DNA of 64,000 nucleotides from Flavobacterium sp. ENC (GTDB lineage Bacteria; Bacteroidota; Bacteroidia; Flavobacteriales; Flavobacteriaceae): positions 868,001 to 932,000 of the forward strand of contig NZ_JAJMOY010000002.1 in NCBI RefSeq assembly GCF_020991415.1, written 5' to 3'. The position numbers and the translations under genes are program-made. The notes beneath the pieces are model-generated. The model did no database searches and was not told the DNA's origin. It saw only the letters and a program-made list of their open reading frames with translations. The number at the start of each line of letters is the position of its first letter. Within the stretch, counting starts at the first letter, position 1. Of the stretch, positions 53,601-61,928 are shown one piece after another.

Positions 53601-55331
53601 ATGCAACTATTTGACTGGATTGTACTTATTGTTACACTTTTGTTTATTGTGGGTTACGGCTCATGGAAAACCAAGGGAAGTAAAAATGTCGAGGATTTCA
53701 TTTTAGGAAATCATGAAACTCCATGGTATACCGTTGGGCTTTCTGTCATGGCCACTCAGGCAAGTGCAATTACCTTCTTGTCGACTCCGGGACAGGCGTA
53801 TCATGACGGAATGGGTTTTGTGCAATTTTACTTTGGATTGCCAATTGCGATGATTGTCATTTGCGTTACTTTTATTCCCCTGTATCACAAAAGTAAAGTT
53901 TTTACAGCCTATGAATTTCTTGAAAAACGTTTTGACATAAAAACACGTTCGCTGGCGGCCATTCTTTTTCTGGTACAAAGAGGCCTCGGAACCGGACTTA
54001 CCATTTATGCTCCCGCCATTATCCTGTCGGCACTTTTAGGCTGGAACCTGACTTTTATGAACATCATGATTGGGGTATTGGTTATTATCTATACTTTTTC
54101 AGGGGGAACCAAAGCGGTGAATGTCACTCAAAAACAGCAGATGTTTGTGATTATGACCGGAATGTTTATCACCTTTTTCCTGATTCTGCATTACCTTCCA
54201 AATGATATGACTTTTACCAGTGCACTTCATATTGCAGGAGCAAATGATAAAATGAATATTGTTGACTTTTCCTTTAATCCCGAAGAAAAATATACCTTCT
54301 GGAGTGGAATTACCGGTGGTTTTTTCCTGGCACTAGCCTATTTTGGAACAGATCAGTCGCAGGTGGGACGTTATTTATCAGGAAAATCAGTTCGTGAAAG
54401 CCAGATGGGACTTATCATGAACGGCCTGCTAAAAGTACCGATGCAGTTTTTTATCCTGCTTACGGGTGTAATGGTTTTTGTATTCTTTCAATTCAATCCG
54501 GTACCGTTAAATTTCAATCCGAATAATAAAATTGTCATTGAAAAGTCCGCTTTTAAAGAAGAGTATCATGTTTTAGAGAAAAAACTAAACACACTTTCTG
54601 AAGATAAAAAAGTAATCAATTTATTATACATTGATCAGTTGAATCAGGATTATGACAATCCTATTTTAAGAAAAGAACTGGTGGCTTTATCCAATAAAGA
54701 AAAAGACCTCAGGGATCGTGCCAAGGAAATAATTTCTAAAGCGGACAGTAACAGTGAAACCAATGATAAGGACTATGTGTTTTTTCACTTCATCCTGCAT
54801 TATTTACCAAAAGGCCTTATCGGATTACTGCTGGCTGTGATTCTTTCCGCTGCCATGTCCTCGACAGCATCAGGGTTGAATGCTTTGGCTTCTACAACGG
54901 CTATAGATATTTACAAACGAAATCTGAAAACCGAAAAATCAGAGAAACATTACCTGAATGCAACCAAATTTTTCACGCTTTTCTGGGGAATTATTGCCAT
55001 CCTGTTTGCCTGTGTCGGAACATTATTCGAAAACCTGATTCAGTTGGTCAACATTATCGGATCTATTTTTTACGGAACCGTTTTGGGAATCTTCTTAGTT
55101 GGTTTTTACCTGCGTCGCGTTCAGGCAAAAGCCATGTTCTACAGTGCCATCATGAGTCAGATCACCATTTTTGTGATTTATTATTTCATGATTTACATTT
55201 ACCCAAGCGGTCAGGAAAAACTGGGTTATTTATGGCTGAATTTCATTGGTGCGATTTTAACCATTGTATTATCGTTATTAATGCAGCTTTTGGTATTTAA
55301 GAGAAATGAGCTTGAAATGAATGAGTTGTAG
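53601..55331 (+). CDS. sodium:solute symporter (SSS family)
   Basis: This 576-aa inner-membrane symporter has 13 or more hydrophobic segments, with GLSVMATQASAITFLSTPGQ near the N terminus, NVTQKQQMFVIM in the core and ILSAAMSSTASGLNALAST, the SSS Na+-site helix, near residue 415. It carries a cytosolic Lys/Asp-rich insertion between helices (EKKLNTLSEDKKVINLLY). SSS members import sugars, amino acids or vitamins with Na+. The upstream PIG-L deacetylase suggests an amino-sugar or acetylated glycan substrate, an inference. Confidence 0.85.
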   Translation: MQLFDWIVLIVTLLFIVGYGSWKTKGSKNVEDFILGNHETPWYTVGLSVMATQASAITFLSTPGQAYHDGMGFVQFYFGLPIAMIVICVTFIPLYHKSKVFTAYEFLEKRFDIKTRSLAAILFLVQRGLGTGLTIYAPAIILSALLGWNLTFMNIMIGVLVIIYTFSGGTKAVNVTQKQQMFVIMTGMFITFFLILHYLPNDMTFTSALHIAGANDKMNIVDFSFNPEEKYTFWSGITGGFFLALAYFGTDQSQVGRYLSGKSVRESQMGLIMNGLLKVPMQFFILLTGVMVFVFFQFNPVPLNFNPNNKIVIEKSAFKEEYHVLEKKLNTLSEDKKVINLLYIDQLNQDYDNPILRKELVALSNKEKDLRDRAKEIISKADSNSETNDKDYVFFHFILHYLPKGLIGLLLAVILSAAMSSTASGLNALASTTAIDIYKRNLKTEKSEKHYLNATKFFTLFWGIIAILFACVGTLFENLIQLVNIIGSIFYGTVLGIFLVGFYLRRVQAKAMFYSAIMSQITIFVIYYFMIYIYPSGQEKLGYLWLNFIGAILTIVLSLLMQLLVFKRNELEMNEL

Positions 55332-55481
55332 TTTAATGGGTCTATGTAGAGGACAGAGATTTTACTGATGCAACGGATTTTTAAGCAATAACAATACAAG
55401 TGTAGATGTAAATCTGTTCATGAATAAATCCTGATGCTAAATTATCTATCTTTGAGAAGCTAACCCTTGATAAAATGCCTC

Positions 55482-56111
55482 ATGATGAAAGATTTAAAAA
55501 AATACAGCAATAAAACCAAAGCTGCTTTCATTTTACTTGTTGTGATGCTTATCATTATTGTTAGCAATTTCAATACGCTTGAGAACTCAAAAAATGTCAA
55601 CGAAAATATCAATGCCATTTATAAAGACCGACTGGTTGTGGCACACTATATTTTTCAGTATTCGAAAGAGCTTCATTTTATAAAAACAGAAGCAGAACAA
55701 CTAAATCTGAGCGATACTACCAAAAAGAATGAGATTACTACGACCTTAACAGTCATTCATTCCATAGATGATTTATACAGCAAAACGGTTTTGACTCCAA
55801 AAGAGAAAAGGTATTTTGAGGCTTTTTTAAATTCCTGTGAAACAATCCGGTTACAATCGCAAAACAATAACTGGAAACAGGTTTCACAATCAGGTGCTGA
55901 AGCTTTGATAACTTTAGAATTGTTGTCTGAAATTCAGATCACCGAAGGAAAAGCAAAACTAAAAGCGGCAAATGAGATGTACAACGGGAACAATAGCCTC
56001 GGACAGCTTCAGATTGCCTTACTTATTATTCTGGGCGGAATCACCTTCTATTTATTAATTATAAAAAAGAAAAAAACAATCCGGATCCCGGAACCGCCGA
56101 GTTTGAATTGA
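55482..56111 (+). CDS. orphan four-helix-bundle sensor-like membrane protein
   Basis: This 209-aa protein has a transmembrane helix near residue 15 (AFILLVVMLIIIVSNF), a helical periplasmic part of ~130 residues (NINAIYKDRLVVAHYIFQYS; similar to 4HB_MCP sensor domains) and a second transmembrane helix near 188 (LGQLQIALLIILGGITFYLL), then a short basic tail. No HAMP, kinase, cyclase or methyl-accepting domain follows, so any signalling partner must be another protein. A -7 box TATCTTTG lies at 55447-55454. The start is taken at ATG 55482 (a TTG frame starts earlier). Confidence 0.65.
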   Translation: MMKDLKKYSNKTKAAFILLVVMLIIIVSNFNTLENSKNVNENINAIYKDRLVVAHYIFQYSKELHFIKTEAEQLNLSDTTKKNEITTTLTVIHSIDDLYSKTVLTPKEKRYFEAFLNSCETIRLQSQNNNWKQVSQSGAEALITLELLSEIQITEGKAKLKAANEMYNGNNSLGQLQIALLIILGGITFYLLIIKKKKTIRIPEPPSLN

Positions 56112-56121
56112 GTTTTGGGTT

Positions 56122-56205
56122 GTGAGTTATGAATTGTGAGTTGTGAATTGTGAATTGTGAGTTGTGAGTTGTGAGTTGTGAGTTGTGAGTTGTGAGTTGT
56201 GAGTT
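56122..56205. repeat. heptamer tandem repeat GTGAGTT/GTGAATT, 12 units
   Basis: Twelve consecutive 7-bp units run from 56122 to 56205: GTGAGTT mostly, with GTGAATT and ATGAATT variants. It lies between the sensor-like gene and a terminator. The minus-strand reading gives a repetitive LTTHNSQ peptide that is not a gene. Confidence 0.85.
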
Positions 56206-56206
56206 A

Positions 56207-56247
56207 TAAAAAAATCCAAATCCCAATAAATTGGAATTTGGATTTTT
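56207..56247. terminator. bidirectional terminator
   Basis: AAAAATCCAAATCCCAATAAATTGGAATTTGGATTTTT contains AAAATCCAAAT paired with ATTTGGATTTT. It lies between the convergent sensor-like and DUF2911 genes, next to the GTGAGTT repeats. Confidence 0.75.
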
Positions 56248-56269
56248 AATATTTTGGAATTTCAGAATT

Positions 56270-57112
56270 TTATCTGCTCCACTCAGCAATACTGTCTTTG
56301 TTCATTTTTACGTAATCCTGATTGTTGGCTGTTTCAGCAGCGGCTAAAGAAAGTTTTGCCGTTTCGATCGCTCCTTTTTTATCGCCTTGTTTGGCCTGGA
56401 TTAATGATTTTAATCGTAAGATAAAATAAGGTTTATCCGTACTCATATCCAAAGATTTATCTACATAAGTTCTAGCATCTGCAATGTTTCCGTTAGATTG
56501 GAATAAGTATTGTGACGCAGCAAAATAATCGTTTGCTGTCGGTCCTGCCAAAGTCTTTTCAATGCTTGTTACTGCTGTTTTTGCTGTCGGAACTTCGAAT
56601 TTTAAAGCTACATGTGAGTTTTCCCACGCGATTTCAAGAAAAGCGAAATTTGGATCTAAACCATTAATTCCAATCGTAAAAGTTTCAACGGGAGTTGGTA
56701 AAGCATTTTCTTTAACCGTAGTTTTCAAAGCTACATTCGCATCACTCCAGTTTTCAGGTAATCCCCAATTGTCTGTAGTACTGTAAAAAATCACTTCCCA
56801 GCTTTCAATTTTAGGAATAGTATAAATTGCATATTTTCCTTTTTTTAAGGTTTTACCATCAATCACCACATCATCGCTAAAGCTGATTATCGTGTTTTCG
56901 TTAGCACCGGTTCTCCACAATTTTCCAAACGGAACTAAATTTCCGAAGACCGCTCTTCCTCTCGCACCCGGTCTTGAATATGTAACTTCGACATCCGTTA
57001 AACCAACGGTCTGTTTGATATAGGCTTTTGGACTCGCTTGTGGTGTTTTTACCTGTGCTTCCGAGACAAAAGGCGCCATAATAATGGCTAATGCAATAAT
57101 TAGTTTTTTCAT
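56270..57112 (-). CDS. secreted DUF2911 protein with TPR-like C terminus
   Basis: This 280-aa protein has a signal peptide (KKLIIALAIIMAPFVSEAQ). The N-terminal ~150 residues (VTYSRPGARGRAVFGNLVPF, KLWRTGANENTIISFSDDV, YTIPKIESWEVIFYSTTDNW) match DUF2911, a beta-rich periplasmic domain. The C-terminal ~100 residues are TPR-like helices (NDYFAASQYLFQSNGNIADA, KPYFILRLKSLIQAKQGDKK). Function unknown. Single gene with convergent terminator. Confidence 0.85.
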   Translation of the reverse strand: MKKLIIALAIIMAPFVSEAQVKTPQASPKAYIKQTVGLTDVEVTYSRPGARGRAVFGNLVPFGKLWRTGANENTIISFSDDVVIDGKTLKKGKYAIYTIPKIESWEVIFYSTTDNWGLPENWSDANVALKTTVKENALPTPVETFTIGINGLDPNFAFLEIAWENSHVALKFEVPTAKTAVTSIEKTLAGPTANDYFAASQYLFQSNGNIADARTYVDKSLDMSTDKPYFILRLKSLIQAKQGDKKGAIETAKLSLAAAETANNQDYVKMNKDSIAEWSR

Positions 57113-57185
57113 TTAGTCTTAAGTTTATTTGTTTTGTTCAAATTTACAAATTCAATTAGCGAACAAATGTTAAATTTTATATAAT

Positions 57186-57848
57186 TCAGGCGCTTAAATG
57201 TGATATTTTTTCAGCGTTTAATTCCTTAAAATCATCGATAATTAAATCCGCAGCAGACAGATCCTGCAATTTAGAATGATGGCTGTTATAACCGATACAC
57301 AAAAGATTTGCGGCTTTGGCTGCCTTTACGCCATTGGTACTGTCCTCAATTACAATACAATTTTCCTTTGGAGCAACTGACAAAGAAGCGGCATGAAGAA
57401 AAATAGCGGGATTTGGTTTTGACTGCGGAAAATCTTCGCCACTTACAATATGTGTGAAGTATGGGTGAAGCTTAAATCGGGTAAAAACGCGTTCAATTGT
57501 TACTTTAGACGCTGAAGAAGCCAGTATCAACTGAATTCCGCTTGCGTATAAATCTTTAATGAGATCTTCTACTCCTTCGAGCAGATACAGATCTTCTTTT
57601 GTATCAAAGGCATCATTAAAAATATTTCTTTTTCTTTGAATTAAATCCTCTACTTCCTGCTCTATCGTAGGAAAAAATCCTTTTAGGGCCTGAAAAGTAT
57701 TACGCGTGGAAAATCCCGTAAACGAAGTGTACATTTCTTCCGACACATCAATATCCAATTCAGAGAATTGCTTGTAATAGGAATAACGGTGAACGGGTTC
57801 TGTGTCTACAATGACACCATCCATATCAAAAATTACTGTTTTTATCAT
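57186..57848 (-). CDS. HAD family phosphatase (beta-phosphoglucomutase-like)
   Basis: This 220-aa HAD subclass I enzyme begins IFDMDGVIVDTEPVHRYSYY (nucleophile Asp8, acid/base Asp10). A helical cap domain follows (~residues 17-85). Motif II is QLILASSASKVT, the Lys is in SGEDFPQSKPNP, and motif III is IVIEDSTNGVKAAKAAN. It is in the beta-phosphoglucomutase/phosphatase group; the exact sugar phosphate is unknown. Cytosolic. It lies 73 nt downstream (on its strand, upstream) of the DUF2911 gene. Confidence 0.85.
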   Translation of the reverse strand: MIKTVIFDMDGVIVDTEPVHRYSYYKQFSELDIDVSEEMYTSFTGFSTRNTFQALKGFFPTIEQEVEDLIQRKRNIFNDAFDTKEDLYLLEGVEDLIKDLYASGIQLILASSASKVTIERVFTRFKLHPYFTHIVSGEDFPQSKPNPAIFLHAASLSVAPKENCIVIEDSTNGVKAAKAANLLCIGYNSHHSKLQDLSAADLIIDDFKELNAEKISHLSA

Positions 57849-57852
57849 TTTT

Positions 57853-58045
57853 TTTAAAGGGGCTAAGAGGCTAAGGCGCTAAGGTTCTGAGGTTTTGTTT
57901 TTTTGTTTCAGGTTTCAAGTTTCAGGTTTTAGGGTATGTTGTAACTTTGTCAATTTTTTAAAACTTGAAACTCAAACTTGAAACTCAAACTTGAAACTTG
58001 AAACTTGAAACTTGAAACTTCAAACGTGAAACTTGAAACCTGAAA
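57853..58045. repeat. ACTTGAA/TTTCAGG heptad repeats, long hairpin-capable patch
   Basis: A GGCTAAGAGGCTAAGGCGCT-type patch (57858-57885) is followed by TTTCAGGTTTCAAGTTTCAGG (57907-57928). At 57960-58045 repeated CTTGAAA heptads appear, reading AAACTTGAAACTTGAAACCTG. Left and right heptads are reverse complements, so this ~190-nt gap between the HAD and TcdA genes can form a repeated hairpin. A related TTTCAGG patch is at 58796-58812. Confidence 0.7.
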
Positions 58046-58762
58046 CTATTCTTTCTTCAGCAAATGTCTTATGACAGTTTCTGCGGCGTGAAGTCCAAAT
58101 AATCCGGGCATGTAACTGTTGGTTCCGTAGAATGATTTTTTGAAATTTTTACCGTCTGTCAGTTTTAAGCTTTTGGTATCCTGGATTTCAGAAGAGAAAA
58201 CTACTTTCAACTTGTTGATTTTAGCTTCTCTAAGACGCTTACGAATTGTTTTGGAAAAATAGCAGTTTATGGTTTTGGAGATATCCGCCACTTTTACTTT
58301 GGAAGCCAGCATTTTTCCGCCTGCTCCCATACTGCTGATAATTTTTACTCTTTTACGTTTTGCTGCGAAAATTAAATTTAATTTGGGCGTGATACTGTCG
58401 ATACAGTCCAAAACGTAATCAAACTCGGGAGAAACGATTTCAAAGGCACGTTCCGGAGATAAAAATTCCTGGACACGTGTTAGTTTTAGTTCCGGATTTA
58501 TATCCATTAAACGATCTCCTACAATTTTGATCTTGGCTTCGCCAACTGTAGAATGCAAAGCCGGTAATTGTCTGTTAATATTGGTAATGTCTACCACGTC
58601 TCCATCAACAATAGTCATGCTTCCTACTCCGGCCCTGGCCAGAAACTCAGCTGCAAATGATCCGACACCACCTAAACCAACCACCAGCACATTGGAGTTT
58701 TTCAGGTTTTCTAATCCGTTTTTGGTAAATAAAAGCTCGGCTCTTTCTGTCCACTCTGCCAT
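58046..58762 (-). CDS. tcdA: tRNA threonylcarbamoyladenosine dehydratase TcdA
   Basis: This 238-aa E1-like protein has the ATP-binding loop VVGLGGVGSFAAEFLARAGV (residues ~27-46), the acidic TIVDGDVVDITNINRQ block and the late FGLHAAETVIRHLL. TcdA cyclises t6A on tRNA. It is in the usual tcdA-tatD neighbourhood, though TatD here is 76 nt upstream on the same strand. The sulfur acceptor Cys required in E1-ThiF enzymes is absent, in line with TcdA rather than ThiF. Confidence 0.9.
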   Translation of the reverse strand: MAEWTERAELLFTKNGLENLKNSNVLVVGLGGVGSFAAEFLARAGVGSMTIVDGDVVDITNINRQLPALHSTVGEAKIKIVGDRLMDINPELKLTRVQEFLSPERAFEIVSPEFDYVLDCIDSITPKLNLIFAAKRKRVKIISSMGAGGKMLASKVKVADISKTINCYFSKTIRKRLREAKINKLKVVFSSEIQDTKSLKLTDGKNFKKSFYGTNSYMPGLFGLHAAETVIRHLLKKE

Positions 58763-58838
58763 ATCTCTGTCTTTTTGTTTAATTTTTATGTTTTTGTTTC
58801 AGGTTTCAGGTTTTAATTTTGTTGGGCTGAATACCCTT

Positions 58839-59486
58839 TTATTTATGGAATACTCTTTTATAATTACTTGAAATTACCTCTCGTAATTCAGTATCATTTA
58901 AGCTTTTATACTTTGACGCTAAATCGTAAACCTCTTGTATTGTTTCTTCAACTGTATCTGTTTCCAGAAAAAAACGGTCATTTGGAATCTCCTGAAAAAC
59001 AGTTTTTAATTCCGGATTTCTTAACAGATATTTTCCAAAAGAAAGGTAAAATCCTTCTTTTATAAGCTGCTCTGCAAGCTGGCTGTTTTTTGAAAATCCA
59101 TGTATAATCATCGGAGCGGTTACCTTCATCTTTTTCTTAATCGCCATCACTTCCTGAAAAGCTGCCACGCAATGAATTACAACCGGTTTCTTATATTTTT
59201 CGGCAAGAAGCAATTGTTTTTCGAAAACTGAAGTCTGCAGCTCCAGTGGAATTTCAATTCGTTTGTCTAACCCGCATTCGCCAATGGCCAGACAATTTTG
59301 CGTTTGTAATTTTTCTTCGATAGTTTTCAAATCGGCCTCAATTCTTCCTTCTGCAATATACCAGGGATGAATTCCAATGGAATAAAACGGAATTGCAGCA
59401 TCAAATTCCCACGGATATTGATTCACCAGTTCCAAAATATCAGACTGGTTTGTGAACCTATGGGTATGAAAATTAAAAAAATCCAT
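58839..59486 (-). CDS. TatD family metal-dependent hydrolase
   Basis: This 215-aa TatD/YcfH-type enzyme begins MDFFNFHTHRF with the metal-binding HTH near the N terminus, FYSIGIHPWYIA at ~37, AIGECGLDKR at ~74 (Glu ligand) and VVIHCVAAFQEV at ~106. It is a DNase or deacylase. Start ATG at 59486 overlaps the TGA of the DUF1684 gene (TGATG), so translation is coupled; the TTG at 59489 is rejected. Often grouped with TcdA as here. Confidence 0.85.
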   Translation of the reverse strand: MDFFNFHTHRFTNQSDILELVNQYPWEFDAAIPFYSIGIHPWYIAEGRIEADLKTIEEKLQTQNCLAIGECGLDKRIEIPLELQTSVFEKQLLLAEKYKKPVVIHCVAAFQEVMAIKKKMKVTAPMIIHGFSKNSQLAEQLIKEGFYLSFGKYLLRNPELKTVFQEIPNDRFFLETDTVEETIQEVYDLASKYKSLNDTELREVISSNYKRVFHK

Positions 59487-60085
59487 CAATGAAAGGTTTT
59501 AACACCTGCTTTAATTTCAATTTTCAAATCATTTTCCAAAGGAACGAGCGGACAGGAATATTTATGATTGTAAGCACAATACGGATTGTACGCCTGATTA
59601 AAATCAACTGTGAGGGTCTCGCCTTTCGGGATTTTCAAATCAATATATCGTCCGCCTATATAGCTTTCTTTACCTGAAGTCAAATCCGAAAAAGGCAGGA
59701 ACAAATGGTCTTTGTACTCTTTTGTTTTAGAAAGATCAATGCTTCTGTAAACATTCAATTGCAATGCAACACCTTCAATTTTAAAATACAACGTTCCGTA
59801 TTTAATGTACTTTGGTGTTCTTGTTCCCGTGGTTTTCATTTCAAAAACCTTTTCGTTTTTCGCTTTTACCAATTTTGCATTCACAAAATATTTACCATTA
59901 ACAGGATAAAAATCAAGAGTCTTAAACGACTTTAAATCTTCTTCCATAAGTGGACTGGTCTTAGCGTCAGCATATTCTGCGTTAATGGTCTTCTGAAATT
60001 TTTCGGCATCACTTTTATTGAATTTCTTTTGGCTAAAGCCGAAATTAAAAGCCAGCAGTAAAACAAATGCGATATTTTTTTTCAT
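59486..60085 (-). CDS. secreted DUF1684 protein
   Basis: This 199-aa protein has a signal peptide (KKNIAFVLLLAFNFGFSQK) and the DUF1684 block (YGTLYFKIEGVALQLNVYRS, LFLPFSDLTSGKESYIGGRY, YNPYCAYNHKYSCPLVP near the end). The latter C-terminal block with two Cys and PxxN-type residues is diagnostic. Start set at ATG 60085, because the TTG at 60103 lies within the promoter at 60101-60131. Exported; function unknown. It is translationally coupled to TatD downstream. Confidence 0.85.
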   Translation of the reverse strand: MKKNIAFVLLLAFNFGFSQKKFNKSDAEKFQKTINAEYADAKTSPLMEEDLKSFKTLDFYPVNGKYFVNAKLVKAKNEKVFEMKTTGTRTPKYIKYGTLYFKIEGVALQLNVYRSIDLSKTKEYKDHLFLPFSDLTSGKESYIGGRYIDLKIPKGETLTVDFNQAYNPYCAYNHKYSCPLVPLENDLKIEIKAGVKTFH

Positions 60086-60100
60086 CGTGGAAATTTTATG

Positions 60101-60131
60101 CAAAAATAGTTTAAAAGTAACAAAGCAGCAA
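60101..60131 (-). promoter_or_regulatory. minus-strand promoter of the DUF1684/TatD/TcdA run
   Basis: On the minus strand TTG (60131-60129) is followed after 20 nt by TATTTTTG (60108-60101), matching TTG-N17-23-TAnnTTTG exactly. The downstream ATG is at 60085. Confidence 0.65.
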
Positions 60132-60182
60132 CCGCTCTACGTTACAAAGTTTTCTAACTTTGTTGCAAATAACCTTTTTATA

Positions 60183-61400
60183 ATGCTCAAGACCGCTTTT
60201 ACCCATTACATCAATAACTTCAGGGGATTTTCGAGAGAAATATGGATACTTACACTTGTTACTTTTATTAATCGTGCCGGTACCATGGTGCTTCCTTTTT
60301 TGTCTAAATATTTAAAGGAAGACCTTCATTTTACCTACAATCAGGTGGGCTGGATCATGGTTTCATTTGGTTTAGGATCGATGCTGGGTTCCTGGCTTGG
60401 CGGTAAATTGTCCGATAAAATTGGATTTTATAAGATCATGATTTTTAGTTTATTTACCAGTGGGGTTTCCCTTTTCTTCGTACAATATATCACCACTTTC
60501 TGGGCGTTGTGCGCTGCCATGTTTGCATTGATGGTAATCGCAGATATGTTCCGGCCAGCCATGTTTGTCTCTTTAGGCGCTTATGCCAAACCGGAAAACA
60601 GAACGCGTGCCTTGACTTTAGTACGTTTAGCCGTAAATCTTGGCTTTGCCGCAGGCCCCGCTTTAGGAGGCCTGATTATTATGGGAATTGGATATCAGGG
60701 CTTGTTTTGGGTCGATGGATCTTCGTGCATTATCTCCATTTTAATCTTTGCCCTTTTGGTAAAGGAAAAGAAAAAAGTAACCCATGAGGATAAAATTGAA
60801 AGCGCCAAAGCTGTAAAATCGGTTTTTCATGACAGTATATTCTGGGCTTTTTTATTCGTGAGTTTTGTAACTGCCATGATTTTCTTTCAGCTTTTTACCA
60901 CTCTGCCCCTATATCACAATGAAAAATTTGGTTTAAGTGAATTTCAGACAGGATTGCTAATGACGCTAAATGGGCTTCTTATTTTTGCTTTGGAAATGCC
61001 AACCGTTGGTTTTATGGAACGGAAAGGTTTTCCTAAAATAAAGATTATCATTCTGGGCTCCTTTATCATGTCGTTAAGTTTCTTTTTATTACTGATAAAT
61101 GTCTGGGCCGGAATATTAGTGATTTCAATGATTTGTATTTCCATAGGTGAAATTCTAACCTTCCCTTTCTCTAATGCATTTGCCTTAAGCCGTGCGCCAC
61201 GCGGTCAGGAAGGACAGTATATGGCACTTTATACCATGAGTTTTAGTCTTGCACATATTGTAAGTTCCAAAGTTGGTTTCGAAATTATCTCCAGACTGGG
61301 GTATCAGATCAATTGGTTTTTTATGGCGTGCATTGGAGTTATCGCAACATTTTGTTGTCTCTGGATTAAGAAAGCTTTGATAGACGAAAAAATCTCTTAA
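60183..61400 (+). CDS. MFS transporter
   Basis: This 405-aa MFS permease has 12 hydrophobic helices. Its DxxGRK-type loop after helix 2 reads GKLSDKIGFYKIM, and the motif near helix 5 reads NLGFAAGPALGGLIIMGIGY. It is an inner-membrane exporter or importer of drugs or small metabolites; the substrate is not readable. The start at ATG 60183 is supported by the upstream -7 box TAACTTTG at 60155-60162; the longer frame from 60018 is rejected. Divergent from the DUF1684 gene. Confidence 0.85.
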   Translation: MLKTAFTHYINNFRGFSREIWILTLVTFINRAGTMVLPFLSKYLKEDLHFTYNQVGWIMVSFGLGSMLGSWLGGKLSDKIGFYKIMIFSLFTSGVSLFFVQYITTFWALCAAMFALMVIADMFRPAMFVSLGAYAKPENRTRALTLVRLAVNLGFAAGPALGGLIIMGIGYQGLFWVDGSSCIISILIFALLVKEKKKVTHEDKIESAKAVKSVFHDSIFWAFLFVSFVTAMIFFQLFTTLPLYHNEKFGLSEFQTGLLMTLNGLLIFALEMPTVGFMERKGFPKIKIIILGSFIMSLSFFLLLINVWAGILVISMICISIGEILTFPFSNAFALSRAPRGQEGQYMALYTMSFSLAHIVSSKVGFEIISRLGYQINWFFMACIGVIATFCCLWIKKALIDEKIS

Positions 61401-61482
61401 ATTTTAATTTCGATTTAAATACTTCATTTTCAATTTATTAATCTTAAATTGAAATGCATTTCTATGTTATAAACTGAAAATT

Positions 61483-61536
61483 TAGTTAAATAACTATTTT
61501 TATAGTTGTGTAACTAGAAAAATAGTTGTAGGTTTG
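61483..61536 (+). promoter_or_regulatory. promoter covered by three palindromes (BlaI-type operator region)
   Basis: TTG (61506-61508) and TAGGTTTG (61529-61536) form a canonical promoter with a 20-nt spacer. Two AACTA-N6-TAGTT palindromes overlap it: 61492-61507 (AACTAT-TTTT-ATAGTT) and 61512-61527 (AACTAGAAAAATAGTT), starts 20 nt apart. A third, TAGTTAAATAACTA, lies at 61483-61496. The first overlaps the -33 box and the second fills the spacer, so binding of the next gene's repressor would block transcription. Confidence 0.75.
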
Positions 61537-61553
61537 AATTAAAATTAGAAAAC

Positions 61554-61922
61554 ATGCAAAAGCTAACGAACAAAGAGGAAGAAATCATGCACATTTTATG
61601 GAAGCTTAAAAAAGCATTCGTAAAGGAAGTTCAGGCTGAAATAACCGAGGATCAGCCCCATTATAATACACTTTCGACTATTGTACGCAATCTGGAAGAA
61701 AAAGGTTATGTGAGTCACAATGCCTTTGGAAACACACATCAATACTTTCCTATTGTAACTATAGAGGATTACCGAAAAGGTTTTATGAGTACCGCTATTG
61801 ATAATTATTTTAATAGTTCTTATAAAAGTATGGTTTCGTTTTTTGCCAAGGAAGAAAAAATATCCGCAGCAGAATTGCGCGAAATTCTGGCTATGATTGA
61901 AAATCCAAAAGAAGAAAAATAA
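61554..61922 (+). CDS. BlaI/MecI/CopY family transcriptional repressor
   Basis: This 122-aa winged helix-turn-helix repressor has the N-terminal KLTNKEEEIMHILWKLKKAF and the recognition-helix region YNTLSTIVRNLEEKGYVSHN. The C-terminal helical half (residues ~75-122) dimerises. It is paired with an M56 membrane peptidase 6 nt downstream, the BlaI-BlaR1 arrangement. Its own promoter carries three palindromes, so autorepression relieved by M56 cleavage is expected. The inducing signal is unknown and need not be beta-lactam. Confidence 0.9.
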   Translation: MQKLTNKEEEIMHILWKLKKAFVKEVQAEITEDQPHYNTLSTIVRNLEEKGYVSHNAFGNTHQYFPIVTIEDYRKGFMSTAIDNYFNSSYKSMVSFFAKEEKISAAELREILAMIENPKEEK

Positions 61923-61928
61923 TCGGTT

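Noticed and set aside
56059..56289. Minus-strand ORF with repeated TTHNSQL peptide
   Set aside because: It is the translation of the GTGAGTT tandem repeat and overlaps a terminator; no gene signals.
60018..60182. Upstream extension of the MFS gene
   Set aside because: Crosses the divergent promoter and the -7 box at 60155; ATG 60183 fits the first helix.
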